Assembly (NCBI RefSeq): GCF_938030685.1 | Contig: NZ_CALHHX010000205.1 | Location: forward strand, 1 to 12,365 | Reading direction: 5' to 3' | Source: an uncultured Campylobacter sp. | GTDB taxonomy: Bacteria > Campylobacterota > Campylobacteria > Campylobacterales > Campylobacteraceae | DNA length: 12,365 bases | Shown: positions 6,096 to 11,722 of the stretch, piece after piece | How the letters are laid out: the number at the start of each line of letters is the position of its first letter | Position numbering within the stretch: the stretch's first letter is position 1 | Made by a program: the position numbers and the translations under genes | Notes under the pieces: generated by a model | Database searches by the model: none | The model's input: only the letters and a program-made list of their open reading frames with translations | What the model was told of the DNA's origin: nothing

Positions 6096-7370
6096 ATGAC
6101 GGAGGCAAAAAAGGAGCTAGGAGCGCAGTTTGGCGTGAATCTGAGCGAGCGATCAAGCGCGTTTTTGGGCGCGCTATTTGAGAAATTTCACTTTTCATTT
6201 CAGCAACGAAAGCAGCTAGCGGAGTTTGCGAGCGATTTTGAGGCGTGGGACGAGGCGCCAATTTATGAGCTGCTTGCGAGCGAGCGGTGCGGGCTAAATT
6301 TTAATAAAGCTAAATTTAATAAAGCAGGGAAAGTCCCAAGCGGCGAGCAAATTTTTAATTTCGTGCGTGAGGCTTGGCTAGAGCTTAAGTCGCGCCCGCA
6401 CTCGTACGCGGGCTTCACAAGCGATTACGCGCCGAAAAAATTTGAAATTTCCTCCTTTCGCGCAGACCGTATCGCTTTGGGCCGCTGTCCGGTGGCGAGC
6501 GAAAACACGCGCTGCTGCAATCTGCTGACGCTCGATGCAGTCAATTCGTGCGGCTTTGACTGCTCCTATTGCGCGATCGGCTCCTTTTACAAGCACGGAA
6601 AAATCGGCTTTGACGAAAATTTCGCGGCGAATTTAGCGCGACTGCGGCTTGATCCCGCGCGCAGCTACCACATCGGCACGGGTCAGAGCTCCGACTCGCT
6701 TATGTGGGGCGATCGCTTCGGCATTTTAAGCGCGCTATGTGACTTCGCGGCGCGGCATCAAAACGTGATTTTGGAGCTTAAAAGCAAGTCGAACAATATC
6801 CGGTTTTTCCTGCAGCGCGAGATCCCGCGCAACCTCATCGTCACTTTTTCGCTAAATACGCCCGCGATCATAGCGAACGAGGAGCATCTAAGCGCGAGCC
6901 TGGGTGCGCGGCTGGCGGCAGCCGAAGCGCTCGCGGCGCGCGGCATTTTGGTGGGCTTTCACCTCCACCCGATGGTTTGGTACGAGGGATGGCAAAGCGA
7001 TTACGGTGCGCTTTTTGAGCGGCTGCTACGCAGCTTCGATCCAAGCGGCGTCGCGATGGTCTCGCTCGGCACGCTTACCTTCATCAAGCCCGTCGTAAAA
7101 AAGCTGCGCTCTCGCGGGCTGCGGAGCAAAATTCTGCAGATGCCCCTTGCGGACGCGAACGGCAAGCTGTCCTATCCGCTGCAGATCAAACGCGAGCTTT
7201 TTAAATTTGCCGCAGACGCGCTTTTGCCGTGGCGCGAGCGGGTGTTTTTCTACCTCTGCATGGAGGATGCGAGCCTGTGGCGCGAGGTTTTGGGACACGA
7301 GTACGAAAGCAACGACGCATTTGAGGAGGCGATGAAAGCGGCGTATTTTGCAAAGATACGGCGGCGCTAG
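6096..7370 (+). CDS. Radical SAM protein, spore photoproduct lyase (SPL) family
   Basis: A 424-residue protein with the radical SAM iron-sulfur motif C152-x3-C156-x2-C159 inside LLTLDAVNSCGFDCSYCAIG, where three cysteines bind a [4Fe-4S] cluster that cleaves S-adenosylmethionine. Other SPL-family landmarks are YHIGTGQSSDSLMWGD (191-206), LELKSKSNNI (226-235), GFHLHPMVWYEGW (287-299) and the C-terminal FYLCMEDASLWREVLG (385-400). In Bacillus the family founder reverses the spore photoproduct thymine dimer. Campylobacter does not form spores, so the substrate here is unknown; a thymine lesion or another nucleic-acid target is inference. Residues 1-95 form a helical N-terminal part with a short AAATTT-coded stretch (67-77). 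The ATG follows GCGGAG. The gene is probably monocistronic, with its own TATAAT box, and lies in the same neighbourhood as uvrA and an AAG-like gene. Confidence 0.85.
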   Translation: MTEAKKELGAQFGVNLSERSSAFLGALFEKFHFSFQQRKQLAEFASDFEAWDEAPIYELLASERCGLNFNKAKFNKAGKVPSGEQIFNFVREAWLELKSRPHSYAGFTSDYAPKKFEISSFRADRIALGRCPVASENTRCCNLLTLDAVNSCGFDCSYCAIGSFYKHGKIGFDENFAANLARLRLDPARSYHIGTGQSSDSLMWGDRFGILSALCDFAARHQNVILELKSKSNNIRFFLQREIPRNLIVTFSLNTPAIIANEEHLSASLGARLAAAEALAARGILVGFHLHPMVWYEGWQSDYGALFERLLRSFDPSGVAMVSLGTLTFIKPVVKKLRSRGLRSKILQMPLADANGKLSYPLQIKRELFKFAADALLPWRERVFFYLCMEDASLWREVLGHEYESNDAFEEAMKAAYFAKIRRR

Positions 7371-7477
7371 ACGCGCTGTTTGTCGCGGACCGACCGCAGC
7401 TCGCTCATGTGTGACGCCGAGGATACGGCGCGAAATTTGCGGCGAGCGAGCGGTTAAAATTTAGCGCCACACCCGGC

Positions 7478-7500
7478 TTTATAAAATTAAATTTTATAAA
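7478..7500. repeat. Perfect AT-rich inverted repeat
   Basis: TTTATAAAATT (7478-7488) is followed by a single A and its exact reverse complement (7490-7500). No U-run follows, and the spacing does not fit a terminator. It could be a regulator site, a cruciform-prone segment, or a by-product of the AAATTT-rich composition of the region. Confidence 0.4.
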
Positions 7501-7678
7501 TCGTGCGGGGCGGGTACAGCGAGCGGCGATAAAATTTTACAAAACGCTCGCACAGCAAGAAGTCTGCGGGCTAAATTTAAAATTTTACCCAGCGCAGGTC
7601 GGCGGCGCGGATTGTTTAGGCCGCGCAAATTTGGCGTCGGACACAATGAGCGGAGAAATTTAGCGTAGGGGCATTTAC

Positions 7679-7704
7679 TCGGCGCGCGAAATTTAACGCG
7701 CCGA
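7679..7704 (+). promoter_or_regulatory. GC-rich hairpin in front of the SDR gene
   Basis: TCGGCGCG (7679-7686) pairs with CGCGCCGA (7697-7704) through eight perfect pairs around a ten-base loop containing AAATTT. It ends 28 bases before the SDR start codon and leaves the AAAGGAG site free. It could be a terminator of leader transcription lacking its U-run, an mRNA-stabilising structure, or part of an operator. Confidence 0.35.
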
Positions 7705-7732
7705 AGCGGCATTAAAATTTAAAGGAGAAAAG

Positions 7733-8401
7733 ATGAAAGCATTGATCACGGGCGCAAGCGGCGGTATCGGCAGCGCGGTTGCGGAGCTTCTGCGACAAAA
7801 CGGCTATAAAATTTTAACGCTAGCCTCGCGCTTTGAGGATACGGACTCGCTAGCGAAGGAGTGCCGCGCGCTGGCTGCGGCGTGTGAGATTGACGCGCTG
7901 ATTTTATGCGCGGGTACGGCGAAATTTGCGCCGCTTGAAGCGATGAGCGAGAGTGAAATTTTAAAAATTTTAAACGTAAATCTTACCGCAAACATCATCA
8001 TCGCGCGCGCGCTTTTGCCGAATTTAAAGCACAACCGCGCCCATATCATCGGCATTAGCTCGATCGAGGCGCTGCGAGCGAGCCGCTTTAGCGCGGTTTA
8101 TAGCGCGAGTAAGGCGGGGCTGCGGGCGTTTCTGCTCTGCCTTTTTGAGGAGGCGCGCAAGCAGATCAGAGTAAGCTGCATCAACCCCGACATCACCAAA
8201 ACGCCCTTTTACGAGGATTTGAGCTTCGAGCCCGCGGATGATGAGGCAAGCTTCGTGGATGCGGGGGAGATCGCAAATTTTACGCTGCAAATTCTGCGCA
8301 CAAAGTCCAACGTGAGCGAGTTTACGATCCGCCCGCAAATCGTAAATCTGCGGAAAAAATCAACATTTAATCGCGAAGGGGGCGAACTTGAAAATCGGTA
8401 A
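7733..8401 (+). CDS. Short-chain dehydrogenase/reductase (SDR)
   Basis: A 222-residue classical-type SDR, a little shorter than the usual 250. The nucleotide-binding motif TGASGGIG is at 6-13, the LCAG equivalent of NNAG at 58-61, the conserved Asn region NVN at 81-83, and the catalytic Ser110, Tyr123 and Lys127 in the order GISS...YSASK. After the catalytic helix comes NPDITKTPF (151-159), matching the PG-x-x-T segment that contacts the cofactor. Such enzymes use NAD(P)(H) to oxidise or reduce alcohols, ketones or sugars; the substrate cannot be read. R33 after the second strand hints at NADPH use (inference). The ATG follows an ideal AAAGGAG. Its 3' end overlaps the next gene by 14 bases, and it opens a four-gene overlapping run. 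Confidence 0.9.
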   Translation: MKALITGASGGIGSAVAELLRQNGYKILTLASRFEDTDSLAKECRALAAACEIDALILCAGTAKFAPLEAMSESEILKILNVNLTANIIIARALLPNLKHNRAHIIGISSIEALRASRFSAVYSASKAGLRAFLLCLFEEARKQIRVSCINPDITKTPFYEDLSFEPADDEASFVDAGEIANFTLQILRTKSNVSEFTIRPQIVNLRKKSTFNREGGELENR

Positions 8402-8873
8402 AAGTCATGTTTTTGTGCTAATTTTGGCGCTTATTATTATTTATGCCGCGTTTGTAAGCGGTAGCGGCGGGTATTGTAGCGCGAGAGAATTTTTTTCAGG
8501 CAGGCACGACGAAGAGGATGACGCTTGCATCGCTAAGCTGATAAAGCGAGCGGACGCGGGTAATATATATGCGGCAAATCGGCTAAGATATCCGCAAGAG
8601 GCGTATATCAAGCGCACATGCAAAAAGGAAGTGGAGAGCTTGGGTGAGCGCGAAAGATATTATTTTGAGCTCTACATCCAAAATCGCTGCGAAGCTTGGG
8701 GCTTTGAAACGCCCAAATCAAAGGGCGGCGAAGCAAATACGACGAGCAGCGATACGAACGCAACGGACAGCGAGGGAAATTTAACGCGCAAAGGTACGAA
8801 TACGATCCGCAATGAAGCAGGCGCGATCAAACGCGATGTAAATTCTACGGGAGGATTAAATGCTGGGCAATAA
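8388..8873 (+). CDS. Single-pass periplasmic protein with sequon-rich tail (tandem copy 1)
   Basis: A 161-residue protein with no family I recognise. A membrane segment at about 7-24 is preceded by Lys residues, so the rest should be periplasmic. The conserved domain, 30-110, has four cysteines (C30, C47, C78, C101) also present in the neighbouring copy, plus EFFS, EEDDACIAKLIKRAD and ERERYYFE. The tail from 111 onward is low-complexity and contains four bacterial N-glycosylation sequons D/E-x-N-x-S/T: N117, N124, N131 and N152. The start is TTG at 8388, preceded by AAGGGGG at a good distance; no ATG fits. It overlaps the SDR gene and the next copy by 14 bases at each end. The residue before C30 is Tyr, so this is not a lipobox. 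The RADxGNxxAxxRL stretch recalls Sel1 repeats weakly. Function is unknown. Confidence 0.8.
   Translation: MKIGKSHVFVLILALIIIYAAFVSGSGGYCSAREFFSGRHDEEDDACIAKLIKRADAGNIYAANRLRYPQEAYIKRTCKKEVESLGERERYYFELYIQNRCEAWGFETPKSKGGEANTTSSDTNATDSEGNLTRKGTNTIRNEAGAIKRDVNSTGGLNAGQ
8711..8747 (+). repeat. 37-base identical repeat, copy 1
   Basis: This stretch, beginning GCCCAAATC and ending ACGACGAGC, is identical to 9204-9240. It encodes PKSKGGEANTTS, the entry to the tail and its first sequon, in both tandem copies. It is the longest exact match between the duplicated genes and could support unequal recombination that changes copy number. Confidence 0.85.
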
Positions 8874-9360
8874 AGCGAAATTGAAAACTAGTAAAAGTAA
8901 AATTTTTATTATGCTAATTGCGGGGGTTTTTATTATTTATGGAGTTATAAGCAGCGGCGGTATGTATTGTAATATGGAGGAATTCTTTTCTGATAAACAG
9001 GGCGAAGAGGATGACGCTTGCATCGCCAAGCTGATAAAGCGCGCAGACGACGGAAATAGTTTTGCAGAAAGTAGGCTTAGATACCCAACTATGGAATATA
9101 TCAAGCGCGTATGCGAAAAGGGAGTGGAAAGCTTGAGTGAGCGAGAAAGATTTTATTTCGAGCGTTATAGTAAAGATCGTTGTAGCGCTTGGAGCTTTAA
9201 AATGCCCAAATCAAAGGGCGGCGAAGCAAATACGACGAGCGGCGGCGGTAATTTAACGCGCGCCGAGGCAAACAACGGCAAATCTGACACTGTGGGCAGC
9301 AAGGCGGACATGACGAAGCGCGAAGGAAATTCTACGGAAGAGCAAAATGCTGGGCGATGA
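8860..9360 (+). CDS. Single-pass periplasmic protein with sequon-bearing tail (tandem copy 2)
   Basis: A 166-residue paralogue of the gene directly upstream: membrane segment about 15-31, conserved cysteines C37, C54, C85 and C108, the same DDACIAKLIKRAD and SERERFYFE stretches, and the same PKSKGGEANTTS entry to the tail. The tail has two full sequons (N124, N157); the site corresponding to N131 of copy 1 is lost because the acidic residue at -2 is now Gly. The ATG at 8860 follows GGGAGGA. An in-frame TTG at 8881 aligns exactly with the TTG start of copy 1, so the first seven residues (MLGNKAK) are an addition created by the duplication. The gene overlaps the next one by 14 bases, in the same way as copy 1 overlaps it. 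The protein should be anchored in the inner membrane facing the periplasm; its role is unknown. Confidence 0.8.
   Translation: MLGNKAKLKTSKSKIFIMLIAGVFIIYGVISSGGMYCNMEEFFSDKQGEEDDACIAKLIKRADDGNSFAESRLRYPTMEYIKRVCEKGVESLSERERFYFERYSKDRCSAWSFKMPKSKGGEANTTSGGGNLTRAEANNGKSDTVGSKADMTKREGNSTEEQNAGR
9204..9240 (+). repeat. 37-base identical repeat, copy 2
   Basis: Exact match to 8711-8747, in the same reading frame and the same position of the second tandem gene. The spacing of 493 bases gives the approximate length of the duplicated unit. Confidence 0.85.
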
Positions 9361-10360
9361 AAATTTAGAAAAATTTTTTTCAAAAATCGACGCGGCGGAG
9401 TTTGGAATTTCAGCGGGCTCAAAGCTCGCTTCAAAAAATCATAAACTTGCAGGAAGCGCGAGAGACGGGAGCGACAGCGAGCTTTTAAAATCAAAAAATG
9501 GCGCGGAATTTTGCGGCAAACAGGCATATTCTAGCGGCGCGCAGCAAGCTGAAATTTTAAAATTTAATGCCGAGCCGCTGTTTAATGCCGAGCAAGCACA
9601 CTTAAAATTTAACGTCCGCCCATCACAAGCAGGGCTAGGTGCCCATCCGCCGCGGGCGCAGTTTGACGCCGAGCGAGCGCAGACGAAGATCGAAAATTTC
9701 ATGCGCGATCTGCTACAAAACTATGTGCTTTGCGTAAGCGGGGCGGAATTCGCCTTCGCGGAGATCGAGGCGTATTTCACGGGCGCGGATCGCAACACCT
9801 ACAAGCGCATATCGCGGGCGGGCGAGATATTTTTTCACAATTTCGGCTTTGACATTTCGTTTCGCAGCGTCCCGCAAAGCGGCGGCGGGATTTTGGTACG
9901 AAGCCTACGCATCCTAAGCGGCGCAGAGCTTTTGGCGGGCGGCTTACCTGGTTTCGCAGGCCGCCTATCTGGCTCGGAGGGCGACTTGAGCGGCTCCGCG
10001 GGCAGCGGTCCGCTCGGCTCTGCCGTCGCCACGCTTGTAAAAAATGGCGATTTTATCACGGGTCCGCGCAAATGCATGGGTAAAATTTTAAATCTACAAA
10101 CGCGAAATTTAAGCTTTTCGCTACGGCGTGCGCCGCAAATAGCGCATGCAGCGGGCTTTAGCAACCGAATCCGACGAGGCGAGATCGTAAATGAAGCGAA
10201 TTTCGGTACAAGCGCTAGCTGTGCGACGGGTACAGCGGCTGCGGCAAGGCTTGCGAATGAGCCGCGCAGGCTTACCAGCGAGGAGTTTGAAGCATATCTG
10301 AGCACGGGCTGCGCTACGGCGAAAACATATAAAAAATCGCTGCAAAGATATGAAGGCTAA
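9347..10360 (+). CDS. Probable AAG-fold (alkyladenine DNA glycosylase-like) protein with insertions
   Basis: A 337-residue protein whose core resembles the AAG/MPG DNA glycosylase fold, which flips out and excises alkylated purines. MRDLLQNYVLCVS (119-131) matches the family's LLG-x-x-LV entry; AEIEAYFTGADRNTYKR (138-154) matches ETEAYLGPEDEAAHSR; ILVRSLRIL (182-190) matches VLLRALEPL; TGPRKCMGKILNL (238-250) matches SGPSKLCQALAIN. The catalytic glutamate corresponds to E141 and the DNA-contacting arginine to R185, but the usual histidine is Tyr152. Two stretches look inserted: the low-complexity N-terminus (about 12-112, partly AAATTT-coded) and a Gly/Ser/Leu stretch at 195-230. The ATG follows GGAAG and overlaps the previous gene by 14 bases, so translation is probably coupled. 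Assignment rests on motif resemblance only; it could be a non-catalytic relative. Confidence 0.55.
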   Translation: MLGDENLEKFFSKIDAAEFGISAGSKLASKNHKLAGSARDGSDSELLKSKNGAEFCGKQAYSSGAQQAEILKFNAEPLFNAEQAHLKFNVRPSQAGLGAHPPRAQFDAERAQTKIENFMRDLLQNYVLCVSGAEFAFAEIEAYFTGADRNTYKRISRAGEIFFHNFGFDISFRSVPQSGGGILVRSLRILSGAELLAGGLPGFAGRLSGSEGDLSGSAGSGPLGSAVATLVKNGDFITGPRKCMGKILNLQTRNLSFSLRRAPQIAHAAGFSNRIRRGEIVNEANFGTSASCATGTAAAARLANEPRRLTSEEFEAYLSTGCATAKTYKKSLQRYEG

Positions 10361-10421
10361 ATTTTGATCAAACGGCGCACAGCGGGTGAGCGGTAATTTA
10401 ATGAGCTTTAAGTGGCGGCGC

Positions 10422-10427
10422 TATAAA
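10422..10427 (+). promoter_or_regulatory. Possible -10 box before the right paralogue
   Basis: TATAAA lies 31 bases before the ATG at 10459, at a normal distance for a sigma-70 -10 element, with no convincing -35. The 98-base gap after the previous gene shows no terminator, so the paralogue may also be reached by read-through. Confidence 0.3.
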
Positions 10428-10458
10428 ATGGTGCGTCCATCAAATTTAAAGGCGGCAA

Positions 10459-11565
10459 ATGGATCAAAGTAGGCTTGAGAAATTAAGAAAGCTTTTGAAT
10501 GAGCGGCGCGGTAATGCAAAGCGAAGCTGTGACAAGGAGCTTGACGGAGAAAATTTTAACGCTCAAAATTTCGAAGCCGAAAATTCTGATAATTCAAAAT
10601 CCGATAGATTAAATTTAAATGCTTTGAATTTTCACGCCTCAGATTTAAACGATACAAATTCTAAATCTTTAAATTCCGATGCTTCAAATTTAGACGACGT
10701 AAACTCCAAAGTTTCAAATTCTAAGTCCCTAAATTCCGCTACTGACGCTTTAAATTTAGAAGCCGAAGCGGATCAGAATTCTGCCTTTGAGAACAACGCA
10801 GAGTCACAAAATTTTATCTCAAATGACGGCGGCGCCTTGCGGGAAAATTACAAAACTAGAGATTACGACAAAGAAGCGATAATCATCAAAGACCATACAT
10901 ATTATGAATTTATGATTTATCAATTTCCGGCGCTACTGATAGGTTTTATTATATTTTTGACTTTTGCTACCATAGTAAATCCAGTTAGTCTTAAGACTTT
11001 TCGAATGCTTCCGTCTATATTGGTTTCATTGTTGACCGTAATTAGGGACAAAGACGGCATGTATTTTGAATTTAAAAGTGATAAAATTCTGTATTATTAC
11101 AAAAACAAAATCCGTAAAATTTTCGAATTAAATAGTATAGGTGCGATGATAATTAGCTTTGATTGCAGACACAGTATGCGACAAAGGGTAAATTGGTTTA
11201 TAAAAATAGCGCTGCTTCTTTGGCTTTTATTAGCTTTTGTCGCCGACTCATACGATGAAACAATTGGTCAATATATAACTAATGTATTGTGTCTTTTTGT
11301 TTTAGCCGCGTCGGGGATTTTCGGAGCAAAGGCTATTATGCACCTACGCAACGGCAGCCTCAGTTTTTTCGGTCTTCACGATCAGCTTGTGCTTTATAAA
11401 GAAAACGCCGAGGTTGAGATACTAAATATTTTGATGGCAGATAAAGAGGAGTATGTGCAGCTGCGTGATTATTTTATGCAAACGATACAAAAAGATATAA
11501 GTAATCTTCAACGCACGATGTCGATTTTTAACGAAAAGATAGAATTTAGGAAATTTAAATTCTAG
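10459..11565 (+). CDS. Membrane protein with N-terminal five-residue repeats (right paralogue)
   Basis: A 368-residue paralogue of the protein at 265-1335. The first 30 residues match it (MDQSRLEKLRKLLNERRG), residues 31-95 carry the N-(F/S/L)-x-x-x repeat, DALNLEAEAD and FISNDGG are shared, and IIIKDHTYY (141-149) leads into four predicted membrane segments at about 155-173, 182-196, 247-263 and 274-290. The last 70 residues differ from the left copy at only six places, while the membrane part has diverged widely. The left copy's D-R-N-F-T sequon is here D-Q-N-S-A and so absent. The ATG follows AAAGGCGG. It has a possible promoter of its own and is followed at once by a terminator. Function is unknown; the strongly conserved tail must be the part with the shared job. 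Confidence 0.85.
   Translation: MDQSRLEKLRKLLNERRGNAKRSCDKELDGENFNAQNFEAENSDNSKSDRLNLNALNFHASDLNDTNSKSLNSDASNLDDVNSKVSNSKSLNSATDALNLEAEADQNSAFENNAESQNFISNDGGALRENYKTRDYDKEAIIIKDHTYYEFMIYQFPALLIGFIIFLTFATIVNPVSLKTFRMLPSILVSLLTVIRDKDGMYFEFKSDKILYYYKNKIRKIFELNSIGAMIISFDCRHSMRQRVNWFIKIALLLWLLLAFVADSYDETIGQYITNVLCLFVLAASGIFGAKAIMHLRNGSLSFFGLHDQLVLYKENAEVEILNILMADKEEYVQLRDYFMQTIQKDISNLQRTMSIFNEKIEFRKFKF
10551..10736 (+). repeat. 15-bp phased RAATTY repeat array (right)
   Basis: RAATTY hexamers start at 10551, 10566, 10581, 10611, 10626, 10656, 10671, 10686, 10716 and 10731, all on one 15-base register. The empty positions are 10641 (AGATTT) and 10701 (AAACTC), which are one-base variants, and 10596, which is lost. 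A further GAATTC at 10776 is still on register. Every hexamer is read as AAT plus a T-initial codon, giving Asn followed by Ser, Phe or Leu. Confidence 0.9.
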
Positions 11566-11591
11566 CGATTAAAGGATCGCTATATATTTTT
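11563..11591 (+). terminator. Terminator after the right paralogue
   Basis: TAGCGAT (11563-11569) pairs perfectly with ATCGCTA (11576-11582) around a six-base loop, and a five-T run closes the element at 11587-11591. The stem includes the stop codon of the membrane-protein gene. A second perfect hairpin, CCGAAG/CTTCGG at 11592-11607 with a four-base loop, follows directly but lacks a T-run. Confidence 0.6.
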
Positions 11592-11640
11592 CCGAAGCGC
11601 CCTTCGGCTTGGGATCTACGGCGTAAAATTTTAACTTTTT

Positions 11641-11673
11641 AAAATATTAAATTTAATATAAATTTAATATTTT
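11641..11673. promoter_or_regulatory. AT-only dyad and tandem repeat upstream of the TonB receptor
   Basis: AAAATATTAAATTT (11641-11654) and its exact reverse complement (11660-11673) flank a five-base centre. The same segment contains a perfect tandem repeat of the 11-mer AAATTTAATAT (11649-11659 and 11660-11670). It ends 49 bases before the receptor's start codon, upstream of a weak promoter-like TTGTGA (11674) with TATCAT (11698), 18 bases apart. It may be an operator or an UP-type AT element for a metal-regulated gene. It does not resemble a copper-repressor site that I know. Confidence 0.45.
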
Positions 11674-11722
11674 TTGTGATTAAATTTCGCAATCGTTTAT
11701 CATAATATCCAAAGGATCAAAA

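Larger units (their letters stand above)
7371..7732. other. 362-base spacer without a recognisable gene
   Basis: No frame here has both a good ribosome binding site and a family-like product; a 72-codon minus-strand frame (7494-7712) is Arg/Pro-rich shadow sequence. What stands out is about ten AAATTT words, an AT-rich perfect dyad at 7478-7500, and a GC hairpin at 7679-7704. It may hold the SDR operon's promoter, a decayed gene, or an untranslated RNA; none can be supported further. Confidence 0.5.

Noticed and set aside
7494..7712. 72-codon minus-strand frame in the long spacer
   Set aside because: Arg/Pro/Leu-rich translation without a binding site or recognisable motif.
8388..8873. Lipoprotein assignment for the tandem pair
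   Set aside because: The Cys after the hydrophobic segment is preceded by Tyr and not by Gly/Ala/Ser, so it does not form a lipobox.
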